Source: Rhodococcus wratislaviensis (GTDB lineage: Bacteria > Actinomycetota > Actinomycetes > Mycobacteriales > Mycobacteriaceae). From it: a stretch of 64,000 nt of DNA. Where the stretch lies: assembly GCF_900455735.1 (NCBI RefSeq), contig NZ_UAUI01000022.1:310001-374000 (forward strand), given 5' to 3'. Made by a program: the position numbers and the translations under genes. This document shows positions 17,586-28,302 of the stretch, piece after piece. The notes under the pieces were generated by a model that made no database searches, had not been told where the DNA came from, and was given only the letters and a program-made list of their open reading frames with translations. The number at the start of each line of letters is the position of its first letter. Within the stretch, counting starts at the first letter, position 1.

Positions 17586-18548
17586 CTACGACCCCAGCGC
17601 GGACATGCCCCACACACCGGTCCACTGCTGCCCCGGAGTGAGCACCAACTGATCGATCCCGGAGTTGAACGCATCCGGCGGGCACGTCATCGGTTCGAGC
17701 GCCAGCGCCCGCCCGCGGCCCGGATACGACTTGCCGGCGTCGGGATCCGCGACGAACGCCTGCAGCCAGCCGAACTCACGGGCCGCCCACAGGACGGTTC
17801 CGGTGCCGTCCGGCGCGCGCAATTCGTGTCGCGACCTGCCGTCCGCGTCGACGTCCAGTGCACTGAACGGGGTGTCGAGAGCGACGCCTGCCAACGTGCG
17901 GGGGCTGGTGAAGTCGTATTCGGTGCCGGCAACGGGCTGCGAACCCCCACTCGGCAGCATGCGCTCGTCGAGGGGCAGCCGGGTGCCCGCGGACAGGTGC
18001 AGCGTGCACTCGTCGAGCGGGACGTCGCCGGCGCGAACGTACGAGTGGAAGCCCATCCCGAACGGTGCCGGGATGGCTCCCGTGTTGGTGGCCGTGTGCG
18101 TCACGGTCAGGCCGTCGTCGTCGAGGACGTAGGCGACGGTGAGCCGCAGCGGGTACGGCCACCCCTTGTGGAGGCCGACGTCGATCGACAACTCGATGCG
18201 GTCGTCGGTGTGATTCGCGACACGCCAGTCCCGGCGGCGGACGAATCCGTGACTGGCATTGCCGAACGTGGGTTCCGTGATCTCGAGCTGATGGTCGATG
18301 CCGTCGAAGACGAACTGGCCGTCGCGGATCCGGTTGGGCCACGGAGCGAGGATCAACCCGGCCGACAACGGTGGCCGGGTTCCGAGGTCCCACGTCTCGG
18401 TGAGCGCCATCGGCCCCTCCGGACCATCCCATTCGAGTAGCCGGAGACCGGCGCCGGTGGCCGCGATACCGGCCCGGTAGCCGCCTCCCCGGATCTCGAA
18501 TCCGGCCGTGGCAGGCCTGTCCGTTTTCGAAGACTGCGGTTCACCCAT
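17586..18548 (-). CDS. Aldose 1-epimerase family protein (galactose-mutarotase-like)
   Basis: A 320-residue beta-sandwich protein of the GalM superfamily, which interconverts alpha and beta anomers of hexoses. Typical segments are LAPWPNRIRDGQFVFDG (substrate-binding Asn-Arg), NASHGFVRRRDW (catalytic His region), GMGFHSYVR (second His) and a C-terminal acidic residue near LALEPMTCPPDAFNSG. The MTCPPDAFNSG ending is common in actinobacterial GalM-like proteins. ATG at 18548 is preferred; GTG at 18575 would add nine residues and neither has a strong ribosome-binding site. An MFS gene 53 bp upstream runs the same way, so the two may form a unit, but a sugar substrate for that transporter is speculative. 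Confidence 0.85.
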   Translation of the reverse strand: MGEPQSSKTDRPATAGFEIRGGGYRAGIAATGAGLRLLEWDGPEGPMALTETWDLGTRPPLSAGLILAPWPNRIRDGQFVFDGIDHQLEITEPTFGNASHGFVRRRDWRVANHTDDRIELSIDVGLHKGWPYPLRLTVAYVLDDDGLTVTHTATNTGAIPAPFGMGFHSYVRAGDVPLDECTLHLSAGTRLPLDERMLPSGGSQPVAGTEYDFTSPRTLAGVALDTPFSALDVDADGRSRHELRAPDGTGTVLWAAREFGWLQAFVADPDAGKSYPGRGRALALEPMTCPPDAFNSGIDQLVLTPGQQWTGVWGMSALGS

Positions 18549-18600
18549 GCACTTCAGTGTGCCCGAGATGGGCACGAAATATGTGATGGCGCACAGGAAC

Positions 18601-19887
18601 CTAGCGGGTGACCTTGTACCGCACCAGTGCCGGGAAGGCGAGCGCGGCGATCACCACACCGACGACGACGAGGATGCCGCCGCCCGCGGCAGCCACGCTC
18701 GTCCCGACCGCCGCCGCGGCCGCGCCGTGCACGACGTCACCGATCCGCGGACCCCCGGCCACGACGACGATGAAGACACCCTGAAGTCGTCCGCGCATCT
18801 CGTCCGTGGCGACCTGCTGGAGCATGGTGCTGCGGAACGCGGCGGAGACCATGTCGACGGCGCCACCGAATGCGAGGAACGCGAGAGCGATCCACAACAG
18901 GACCGGGCTGCCGCCGGGCGACGCGACCCCCACCACCACGCCGAAGCCCACCATCGCGAGACCCCACAGCACGATGCACACGATCACGGCGAGGCCCTGC
19001 CGCCGGACCCGCGGCAGCCAACCGGAGAACACCCCGCCTGCCACCGCGCCGAAGGACATCGCCGCGAACAGCAGGCCGAGCGCCACACCGCCCGATGCCG
19101 GGTCGCCGAACGTGTCGTGCGCGATCTGCGGGAACAACGCCCGCGGCATGCCGAACACCATGGCGATGATGTCGACGACGAACGACGCGAGCAGCACCTT
19201 CTGGGTCGCGAGGTAGGCGAATCCGTCGAACACCTCGCGCAGCCCCGCCCGGCGCGACTCCCCGGTCGGCGGGATGGCAGGCAGCCGGAGCACTGCCCAC
19301 AGCGTGGCCAGCAGTGCGATCGAATCGACGAGATACAGCGTCGACAGCCCGACCGTCGGAATCATCACACCGGCGAGCAGCGGTCCGGCGATGGCGCCGA
19401 ACTGCATGACCGTCATGTTGAGCGAGTTGGCGGCGGCCAGCTGTTCCGCCGGGATGAGCCGCGGGATGATCGCGCTGCGGGTGGGCTGGTTGACCGCGAA
19501 GAACGCCTGTTGCAACCCCAGCAGTCCGAGTACCAGCCACACGTTGTCCAGGCCCAGCGCTGCCTGCACCCAGAACAGCACGGACGTGGCACCGAGTCCG
19601 ACGGTGGTGATCGTCAGCAGTTTCCGCCGGTCCATGACGTCGGCCAGCGCGCCGCCCCACAACCCGAACACGATCAGCGGTACCAGCGCGAACACGCCGG
19701 TCAGACCCACGTACGCCGAGCTGCGGGTGATCTCGTAGACCTGCTGCGGCACGGCGACGACACTGAGCTGCCCGCCGATCACCGTCACGATCCCGGCCGC
19801 CCACAGGCGGCGGTAGTCCCGGTTCTGCAGCGGCGCCGTGTCGGCGAGTAGCCGTCGCGTCTTCTTCTCGGTGACGGTCTCGGTCAT
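18601..19887 (-). CDS. MFS transporter, EntS/MFS_3-like
   Basis: A 428-residue major facilitator with 12 predicted helices. The N-terminal DYRRLWAAGIVTVIGGQLSVVAVPQQVYEITRSS is the pattern of exporters related to enterobactin exporter EntS, and the A-loop reads GGALADVMDRRKLL. It is probably an exporter in the cytoplasmic membrane; the substrate is unknown. AAGGGAAG precedes the ATG. The gene lies 42 bp after pdxH on the same strand and 53 bp before the epimerase gene, so pdxH, this gene and the epimerase may be one transcript without an obvious shared pathway. Confidence 0.88.
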   Translation of the reverse strand: MTETVTEKKTRRLLADTAPLQNRDYRRLWAAGIVTVIGGQLSVVAVPQQVYEITRSSAYVGLTGVFALVPLIVFGLWGGALADVMDRRKLLTITTVGLGATSVLFWVQAALGLDNVWLVLGLLGLQQAFFAVNQPTRSAIIPRLIPAEQLAAANSLNMTVMQFGAIAGPLLAGVMIPTVGLSTLYLVDSIALLATLWAVLRLPAIPPTGESRRAGLREVFDGFAYLATQKVLLASFVVDIIAMVFGMPRALFPQIAHDTFGDPASGGVALGLLFAAMSFGAVAGGVFSGWLPRVRRQGLAVIVCIVLWGLAMVGFGVVVGVASPGGSPVLLWIALAFLAFGGAVDMVSAAFRSTMLQQVATDEMRGRLQGVFIVVVAGGPRIGDVVHGAAAAAVGTSVAAAGGGILVVVGVVIAALAFPALVRYKVTR

Positions 19888-19929
19888 TCTTCCCTTAGCT
19901 CGTTTCCCGTGCTCACTATTCCCCGGCTG

Positions 19930-20601
19930 TCACGGCTGCAGTCGCTCCACCGTCCACGAGCCGTCGACCAGCGACGTCCGGATGCGGTTGTGCATCCGGT
20001 TGGCGCGGCCCTGCCAGAACTCCACGACCGCGGGGCGGATCAGGATTCCGCCCCAGTCCGGCCGGACCGGGATGTCGACGTCGACGGGGAAGCGCTCCGC
20101 CGCGTGCAGCAGCGCGGCGTCCAGCTCGGCTCGCGAACCGATCGGCTTCGACTGTTCGGACGCCCACGCCCCCAGCCGGGATCCGCGGGGCCTGCTGTGC
20201 CAGTACTCGTCCGTGACCTCGGCGCTCACGCGCTCGACGGGACCGCGGACGGTGATCTGCCGGGCGACGGGCACCCAGGTGAACGTGACCGACGCGTAGG
20301 GCACCGCCTCCAGCTGGCGGCCCTTGTCCGAGTCGTAGTTGGTGAAGAACAGCACACCGTCGGCACTCAGTCCCTTGCAGAGGACGGTGCGGGTGCACGG
20401 ATGTCCGTGCTCGTCGACGGTTCCGAGGGTCATCGCGTTGGGTTCGGGAACCCCGGCCTCCACGGCGTCCTCGAGCCACAGCCGCATCAGGGGAAGCCAG
20501 CCGTCGCTCAGCTGGTCGGCGTCCAGATCGGAGTCGACGTACCGTCCGTCAGCGCCCTGGTGTGCGTAACCGACGCGCATCGCCGCGAGGTCCTTGTTCA
20601 C
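19930..20601 (-). CDS. pdxH: Pyridoxamine 5'-phosphate oxidase
   Basis: A 223-residue FMN enzyme that oxidises pyridoxamine or pyridoxine 5'-phosphate to pyridoxal 5'-phosphate, the cofactor of the nearby SerC. The fold and motifs fit: EPNAMTLGTVDEHGHPCTRTVLCKG, FFTNYDSDKGRQL (FMN phosphate binding), SRPRGSRLGAWASEQS, and the C-terminal WGGILIRPAVVEFWQGRANRMHNR signature. GTG at 20601 is chosen by comparison with the recalled mycobacterial N-terminus (NKDLAAMR). ATG at 20580 is the alternative. No strong ribosome-binding site is seen. It is divergent from citA across 270 bp. Confidence 0.92.
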   Translation of the reverse strand: MNKDLAAMRVGYAHQGADGRYVDSDLDADQLSDGWLPLMRLWLEDAVEAGVPEPNAMTLGTVDEHGHPCTRTVLCKGLSADGVLFFTNYDSDKGRQLEAVPYASVTFTWVPVARQITVRGPVERVSAEVTDEYWHSRPRGSRLGAWASEQSKPIGSRAELDAALLHAAERFPVDVDIPVRPDWGGILIRPAVVEFWQGRANRMHNRIRTSLVDGSWTVERLQP

Positions 20602-20871
20602 CGGTTTCGGCTGTTCTGCATCTGGAGACACAGCCGAGAACGCTACTCCCGGGTATGCACTGATCAACTCTCCGGTGACACCGGCTAAAGTTTTGGGGAC
20701 CGAACCCGTCCCCTCGGATTGCAGCCGCGATCGTGCGATGCCCGGGGAAGGGAAGTCGATTGCGCGGACGAAGGTGCCTGCCCATCCCGCATGCACGCCG
20801 AGCGCAATTGTCGAACGCCGAGACAGTGCCGCTCTGACCGGGGGCACTCGAACGAGGAGAGTCCACGAGCT
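20602..20871. promoter_or_regulatory. Divergent pdxH-citA promoter region with a 13-bp palindrome
   Basis: The region separates two divergent genes and must hold both promoters. A perfect palindrome CCGGTG-A-CACCGG lies at 20672-20684, about 71 bp upstream of the pdxH start, and could be an operator or small hairpin. GAGGAGAG at 20854-20861 is the citA ribosome-binding site. No other structure was resolved. Confidence 0.45.
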
Positions 20872-23165
<2,294 letters not shown>

Positions 23166-23182
23166 GTCCCGGCGCACACGTC

Positions 23183-23218
23183 CGTCAGCCCCCGGCACCT
23201 CGGTGCCGGGGGCTGACG
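23183..23218. terminator. Strong hairpin between serC and the convergent deaminase operon
   Basis: CGTCAGCCCCCGGCACC (23183-23199) pairs perfectly with GGTGCCGGGGGCTGACG (23202-23218), a 17-bp stem with a minimal loop. It lies 17 bp after the serC stop and 12 bp from the deaminase stop, so it can end both transcripts. Confidence 0.85.
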
Positions 23219-23230
23219 GCGTTTCGAGGG

Positions 23231-23716
23231 TCAGTCCGTGTCGAGGAAACGGTGGAACGGCGCGAGCGCCTCGTCGCCGAGATGCGGTCCGCTGACCTCG
23301 ATCTCGACGCTCGCGGACTCGAGCACGTCGGAGCAGCCCAGAGTGAACCGTGGACCGTCCGGGAGAATCCGGGAGAAGTCCGCGGACGACGCCGCGTAGA
23401 CCACCCGCGTGATGCCGGCCCACACCATCGCCGCACTGCACATCGGGCACGGCTCACCACTGGCGTACATGGTGGCGCCGACGAGGTCGCCGGTTCGTCC
23501 CTCACCGCAGGCGGTGGTGATCGCGTCGAGTTCCGCGTGCTCGGTGACGTCGGCGGACGTCGCGACGGAGTTGGCGCCCTCGCTGATCACGTGACCGTCG
23601 GCCCCGACCGCCACCGCACCGAACGGTCTGTTGCCCGCGTCGCCCGTCTCGTCGGCGAGTTCGATGGCTCGCCGCAGGTGCGCAAGGTCCACGTCGCCGA
23701 CATCGCTCTGGCTCAT
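23231..23716 (-). CDS. Cytidine/deoxycytidylate-fold nucleobase deaminase (guanine-deaminase-like)
   Basis: A 161-residue zinc deaminase. The zinc ligands and catalytic Glu are plain: His60-Ala-Glu62 in TEHAELDAI and Cys90/Cys93 in EPCPMCSAAM. The downstream WAGITRVVYAASSADFSRIL resembles the GuaD/TadA-like group that deaminates free bases or nucleosides. Its ATG overlaps the stop of the cyclodeaminase-like gene (ATGA at 23713-23716), and it is last in an operon with a nucleoside-type ABC importer. A salvage role, deaminating an imported base or nucleoside, is inferred. Guanine, cytosine or an analogue are all possible substrates. Confidence 0.85.
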   Translation of the reverse strand: MSQSDVGDVDLAHLRRAIELADETGDAGNRPFGAVAVGADGHVISEGANSVATSADVTEHAELDAITTACGEGRTGDLVGATMYASGEPCPMCSAAMVWAGITRVVYAASSADFSRILPDGPRFTLGCSDVLESASVEIEVSGPHLGDEALAPFHRFLDTD

Positions 23717-24693
23717 CGACTCAGATCCACTTCTGTTCCGACGCCCCGTTCCCGGGCTCTGTCGATCAGTATGCGCGCCGCGGCGAGGTCCTGGAGGCCG
23801 ATCCCGACGGAGTTGTACAGCGTGATGTCCCGATCGGATGTGCGGGCGACGGTGCGGCCCGCGATCACGTCGCCCAACTCCACGGCGACGTCGTCGTGGG
23901 TGATCGCGCCCTCGGCGAGCGCCAGCAGCGTCTCCCCCGATTTGGTCATCGTGGTGGCCACCGAATCGACGACCACGCGGGCGCGTCGCATTCCGTCGCC
24001 GTCGATCTCCCGGTGGTCCGCGCGCGGGGGCGCGCCCACGGCGTTGACGTGCAAGCCTTCGCCGAACCAGGCGCCCCGCACGATCGGGTTCCTCGACGGC
24101 GTGAGTGTGCAGAGGACGTCGGAAGACCGGGTGACTGCCTCCGGCGAGTCCATCGGCTTGACCGAGATTCCGAGATCCTCTGTCCGGCTGCGGAATTCCT
24201 CGATCGTGGCATCCGAGCGCGACCACACCAGCACCGTGTCGACATCCGACACCCGGGTGATCGCCCGGGCGTGTTCGACGGCGAGGGTCCCGGCGCCCAC
24301 CAATCCCAGCACCCGGCTGCCTCGGCGGGCGAGATGCTTCGTGGCCACGGCGCTGGCGGCGGCGGTGCGCACGGCGGTGATCAGCCGGCCGTCGAGCAGG
24401 GCCTCGCACTCGCCGGTGTCCGCGGACGTCACGAGCACGGCCGAACGTTGCACGGGCAGACCGCGGGCGGCGTTGCCGGGTAGATCGACGAGCATCTTCA
24501 CCGCGGCCGCGCCGGCGGACTGCGCCGCCGCGACCATCGGGATGAACGCCGCGGACTGCAGGGTCATTGCGGGTGGGGCGGGTGCGGACGCCGTCCCGGC
24601 GGTCAGGGCGGCGTGCGCCCGTTCCACCGCGGCGAACACCTCGGCGCGGTCGATGAGGCCGGCCACGTCGGAGTGGGAAAGAATCAGTGTCAC
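23713..24693 (-). CDS. Ornithine cyclodeaminase / mu-crystallin family protein
   Basis: A 326-residue NAD(P)-dependent protein of the OCD/mu-crystallin family, whose members include ornithine cyclodeaminase, alanine dehydrogenase and ketimine reductases. An N-terminal dimerisation part with KMLVDLPGNAARGLPVQ is followed by a Rossmann domain (LGLVGAGTLAVEHARAI) and VNAVGAPPRADHREID. The alignment to true ornithine cyclodeaminase is only general, so the reaction is not assigned. GTG start with GAGGAAA upstream, 25 bp after the permease gene; its stop overlaps the deaminase ATG. Being inside a nucleoside-type uptake operon, it may act on a degradation product of the imported compound. Confidence 0.8.
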   Translation of the reverse strand: MTLILSHSDVAGLIDRAEVFAAVERAHAALTAGTASAPAPPAMTLQSAAFIPMVAAAQSAGAAAVKMLVDLPGNAARGLPVQRSAVLVTSADTGECEALLDGRLITAVRTAAASAVATKHLARRGSRVLGLVGAGTLAVEHARAITRVSDVDTVLVWSRSDATIEEFRSRTEDLGISVKPMDSPEAVTRSSDVLCTLTPSRNPIVRGAWFGEGLHVNAVGAPPRADHREIDGDGMRRARVVVDSVATTMTKSGETLLALAEGAITHDDVAVELGDVIAGRTVARTSDRDITLYNSVGIGLQDLAAARILIDRARERGVGTEVDLSR

Positions 24694-24718
24694 AAGAGTT
24701 TCCTCGCTGAGAGATCGA

Positions 24719-25642
24719 TCAGGACGTGCGCGCGAACGCGACGGTCAGGTTTGCGGGTGAGCGGCTGTTGCGGATGAATCCACTGACCGCGACGATTGCG
24801 ATCACGTAGGGCAGCATGACGAGCAGGGCGAAGGGGACGCTGACACCGAGCGCGGGCAGCGCGAACTGGAGCGCCTGCGCGATCCCGAAGAACACGGACG
24901 CCCAGATCACGCCGAGCGCGCGCCACCTGCCCGCGATCACGGCCACGACGGCCAGGTACCCGATTCCGGCGGTCATGTTGTCGCTGAACGACCGCACCTC
25001 GGACAGCGCCAGCTGCGCCCCGGCCAAGCCCGCCGTCAGTCCCGCGACGAGCACGCACAGGTAGCGGACCTTCCGCACCGGCAGTCCACTCCAGTCGGCC
25101 GACTTCGCGTCCTCCCCGACCGCGTCGACGACGAGACCGGCGCGGGTCCGGCGCGACAGGGTGACGGCCAGCAGCCCGACCACCGCGTAGCAGAAGTAGC
25201 CGAGTGCCGTCTGAGAGAAGAGCGCCGGTCCGAGGATCGGGATCCGGTGCAGCAGCGGGATCTCGAGGGCGGCGAACCCCGGGGCGTTCTGCCCCTTGCC
25301 GTCCGCGAGCAGCAGTCGCGCGCCGTAGGTGGTGGCCCCGAGGGCGAGGGCGTTGCTCGCGATGCCCACCACGATCTGGTCGGCGCGCAGCGTGACGCTC
25401 AGCAGTGCCTGCAGCAGTCCGAACAGCAACCCGGCCGCCAGTCCGGCCGCGAGACCGCCCACCGCGGATCCGGTGGTGACGGCGCCGAGCACGCTGGCGA
25501 ACGCGCCGGTCAGCATCATCCCCTCGAGGCTGAGGTTCAGTACGCCTGCCCGCTCGCTCACCAGTTCCCCGCTCGCGGCTACCAGGATCGGGAGTGCGAA
25601 TCCGACGCCGCTGACGGCGATGTCCGAGACCGTATCGATCAT
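24719..25642 (-). CDS. ABC importer permease, BMP/nucleoside type, subunit 2
   Basis: A 307-residue membrane protein of the branched permease group (binding-protein-dependent transport, RbsC/BPD_transp_2). It has about nine predicted helices. VLNLSLEGMMLTGAF after TM1 and GATTYGARLL are typical of the second permease in purine-nucleoside (BMP) importers. Its ATG overlaps the stop of the partner permease (ATGA, 25639-25642), so the two are made in equal amounts. It forms the heterodimeric channel of the importer. A long out-of-frame Arg-rich extension upstream is not coding. Confidence 0.88.
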   Translation of the reverse strand: MIDTVSDIAVSGVGFALPILVAASGELVSERAGVLNLSLEGMMLTGAFASVLGAVTTGSAVGGLAAGLAAGLLFGLLQALLSVTLRADQIVVGIASNALALGATTYGARLLLADGKGQNAPGFAALEIPLLHRIPILGPALFSQTALGYFCYAVVGLLAVTLSRRTRAGLVVDAVGEDAKSADWSGLPVRKVRYLCVLVAGLTAGLAGAQLALSEVRSFSDNMTAGIGYLAVVAVIAGRWRALGVIWASVFFGIAQALQFALPALGVSVPFALLVMLPYVIAIVAVSGFIRNSRSPANLTVAFARTS

Positions 25643-26757
25643 TGCTTCGCTCCAGCCAGGTCGGGGACGTCGTGGGTCTTCGCGGTCGTCGCGGCCGCGG
25701 ATCTCGATCTCCGGCCGGCCGCGGTCCACAGCACCGCTCCCGCGATCAGGATGATCATGAGCGATTCCACGATCGAGACGGTCGATGCCGGAACACCGGC
25801 TGCGAGTTGGAGATTGATTCCGCCGGACACGAGGAATCCGAGCAGCAGTGACACGGCGCCGACGGCGAGCATGGAACCGCGCGCCAGAAGCCCGACGACC
25901 AGCCCGGAGAACCCGTAGCCGGAGGAGAATCCTTCGACGAGCACGAACGGCGCCGTCGCGACGAGGATCCCACCGGCGAGCCCGGAGATCGCGCCGGCAC
26001 AGGACAGGCTGAGAAACCGCAGCCGTCCGACCGGCAGTCCCAGTCGCGCCGACGCGTCCGGGTTCAGCCCGACGGAGCGCAGTCGCACACCGATCGCCGT
26101 CCGGCGCAGAAGAACCCCGACGATCAGCACCGCGACCAGCGCGATCCACAGCGCGATCGTCCCCGGCGAGCGCTCGATCCCCAGCAGCGGCAGATGCGCG
26201 GACTCGATCAGCGGCGCCGACTGCGGCAGTGTCTCCGAGGACGTGACGGGCTGGCGAAGGAGGCTGGGCTCGTGCACCATCAGCAGCACCAGCGCGAGGC
26301 CGACGAAGTTCAGCAGCAGCGTCGTGATGATCTCGCTCGTGCCCCGGCGGACCCGCAGGTACGCGGCGATCGCGGCCCACGCCCACCCGGCACCGGCCGC
26401 GGCGAGGAGAACCGCGGTGACGGCAATCGGGGCGGGGGTGCCCTCCCCCAGAGTGGTGCCGACCGCGGTCGCGGCGATGCCCCCGACGCACAGCTGGCCC
26501 TCGCCACCGACGTTCACCAGTCCGGCCCGGTGTGCGACGGTGAATCCGGCCGCGACGAGAGCCAGCACCGCAGCAGTGTTGAGCGAGACTCCGATCGCGT
26601 AGCTGCTGCCGAACATCCCTTCGGATAGCGCCTCGGCAGTCTCGGTCACGGTGGCGCCCGCGGCCGCGGCGAGGAGCACTCCGGCGAGTCCCGCGACCGC
26701 GATCGCGGCGATCGCCACCGGAAGTGGGTGATGTGCCCAGGTTCGAAGTCGAGTCAT
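25639..26757 (-). CDS. ABC importer permease, BMP/nucleoside type, subunit 1
   Basis: A 372-residue permease of the same family as its neighbour. The hallmarks are HRAGLVNVGGEGQLCVGGIAA, the cytoplasmic RRGTSEIITTLLLNFVG (contact with the ATPase) and GLSGLAGGI-like glycine-rich helices. About ten membrane segments are predicted; the C-terminal 25 residues are charged and cytoplasmic. The ATG overlaps the ATPase stop (26754-26757), and its own stop overlaps the next permease. Homologues in BMP systems import purine nucleosides, guanosine or riboses; the substrate here is inferred from context only. Confidence 0.88.
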   Translation of the reverse strand: MTRLRTWAHHPLPVAIAAIAVAGLAGVLLAAAAGATVTETAEALSEGMFGSSYAIGVSLNTAAVLALVAAGFTVAHRAGLVNVGGEGQLCVGGIAATAVGTTLGEGTPAPIAVTAVLLAAAGAGWAWAAIAAYLRVRRGTSEIITTLLLNFVGLALVLLMVHEPSLLRQPVTSSETLPQSAPLIESAHLPLLGIERSPGTIALWIALVAVLIVGVLLRRTAIGVRLRSVGLNPDASARLGLPVGRLRFLSLSCAGAISGLAGGILVATAPFVLVEGFSSGYGFSGLVVGLLARGSMLAVGAVSLLLGFLVSGGINLQLAAGVPASTVSIVESLMIILIAGAVLWTAAGRRSRSAAATTAKTHDVPDLAGAKQ

Positions 26758-28301
26758 GCCGCCGTTCCCGTCATCAGTTCACCGAGGTGCTGCCGCGCAG
26801 TGCCCGCCGACGCGTCGACGGGCCCGAGCAGGGCGCCGCGGTAGCTGACGAAGATGCGGTCGCAGAGCGCGAGCAGTTCGGGGATCTCGCTGGACACGAC
26901 CAGGACTGCGTTCCCCGAGGACGCGCAGCTGCGGAGTTGGTTCAGGACGAACTCGACCGCCCCGATGTCGAGTCCGCGGGTGGGCTGCGCCGCGACCAGA
27001 CACTGCAGATTCTCCGTCGACAGTTCGCGGGCCAAGACGACTTTCTGCTGATTGCCGCCCGACAGCGAACCCATGGATGTTCCCGGTCCGGGTGTCCGCA
27101 CCGAGAACTGCTCGATCAGGTCCCGGGCCGCGGCGTCCATCCGGCGGCGATCGAGCAGGCCCATCCTGCGGAAGTGGTGCAGGCGGCCGAGGAAGAGGTT
27201 CTCCGACAGGGACAGTTCTGCCACCATCGCCTCCCGGTGCCGGTCCTCCGGCACCACCCCGAGACCGAGGCGGGTGCGTTCGGCCGGGGACGCCGACGTG
27301 ATGTCGGCGTCGCCGAGCGTGACCGTGCCGGACTCGGGTGTGGTGGCCCCGGACAGAACGGCGACCAGTTCGCTCTGCCCGTTCCCCTCGACGCCTGCGA
27401 TCCCGACGATCTCACCGGCCCGCACCTCGAATCCCACGCCGGACAGGGCGACGCTGCCGTCCGCCCGAGTGGCTCGCACATCGCGGAGCCCGAGAACGAC
27501 CCGGCCGGTAGCCCGCCGGTCGGGCATTGCGCCGCCGTCGCTCTCCGTGCCGACGCCCGCGGCGAGCACCGGGCTCAGTTCGGACACCGGCCTGCCGACC
27601 ATGGCCGTCGTCAGCTGGGGGATCGTCAGCTCCGACATGCGGCCCCCACCTGCCACTTCACCTCCCCGCAGCACGGTGGCGGCGTCCGCGACGCGGGCCA
27701 CCTCCCCGAGTTTGTGTGTGACGAGGACGACTGCCTTGCCCGCCGCCGCGACGGCCTGGCACGTCTCGATCAGGGCGTCGATCTCGTCGGGGTCGAGTAC
27801 CCCGGTCGGCTCGTCCAGCAGGATCAGCGAGGGGTCGGTGAGCAGGGCCTTCACGATCTCGACCTTCTGCCGCGCACCGATCGGCATGGCCGAGACCAGC
27901 GCGTCCGGATCGATCCGCAGGTGATAGTCGTCGGCGAGCCGATCCAGGCGGGTCCGCAGTTCCGCGCGGCGCAATCGCAGCCCCCGCCCGGTGAGCAGCA
28001 GGTTCTCGGCGACGGTCATCGTGCCGATGAGGCTGAAGTGCTGGTGCACCATCGCCACGCCGTCCGCCATCGCGGCGGCGGGCGAACCGGGCGCGTATCG
28101 GCGACCGGAGAGGGTCATCGTTCCGGTGTCCGGTCGCAGACCGCCGTAGACCACGTTGCAGAGCGTCGACTTCCCGGCCCCGTTCTCCCCGAGAATGCAG
28201 TGCACCGTTCCGGGTAGCACCGACAGGTCGACACCGTGGAGGGCCCGGACGTCGCCGAAGCTCTTCCCGATTCCCGTGAGGTGCAGTGCTGGTGTGCTCA
28301 T
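26754..28301 (-). CDS. ABC importer ATPase with two nucleotide-binding domains
   Basis: A 515-residue duplicated ATPase of the sugar/nucleoside (RbsA/NupO-like) class. The first domain has a full Walker A (GENGAGKST), a Q-loop VHQHFSLIGTMTVAENL and Walker B ILLDEPTGVLDPDE. The second has a degenerate Walker A (GVEGNGQSELV) but a clean signature LSGGNQQKVVLAREL, as usual for this family. The start at 28301 is just after the lipoprotein stop (1-nt gap), so the operon is tightly coupled: lipoprotein, ATPase, permease, permease, cyclodeaminase-like protein, deaminase. It energises uptake through the two permeases. Confidence 0.9.
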   Translation of the reverse strand: MSTPALHLTGIGKSFGDVRALHGVDLSVLPGTVHCILGENGAGKSTLCNVVYGGLRPDTGTMTLSGRRYAPGSPAAAMADGVAMVHQHFSLIGTMTVAENLLLTGRGLRLRRAELRTRLDRLADDYHLRIDPDALVSAMPIGARQKVEIVKALLTDPSLILLDEPTGVLDPDEIDALIETCQAVAAAGKAVVLVTHKLGEVARVADAATVLRGGEVAGGGRMSELTIPQLTTAMVGRPVSELSPVLAAGVGTESDGGAMPDRRATGRVVLGLRDVRATRADGSVALSGVGFEVRAGEIVGIAGVEGNGQSELVAVLSGATTPESGTVTLGDADITSASPAERTRLGLGVVPEDRHREAMVAELSLSENLFLGRLHHFRRMGLLDRRRMDAAARDLIEQFSVRTPGPGTSMGSLSGGNQQKVVLARELSTENLQCLVAAQPTRGLDIGAVEFVLNQLRSCASSGNAVLVVSSEIPELLALCDRIFVSYRGALLGPVDASAGTARQHLGELMTGTAA

Positions 28302-28302
28302 A

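Noticed and set aside
17260-17652. A 130-codon plus-strand frame upstream of gltA
   Set aside because: It runs into the 3' end of the epimerase gene on the other strand, is Arg/Pro-rich and has no initiation signal or recognisable domain.
18508-19851. A ~450-codon plus-strand frame opposite the MFS gene at 18601
   Set aside because: It is Arg/His/Glu-rich shadow coding of a clear 12-helix transporter.
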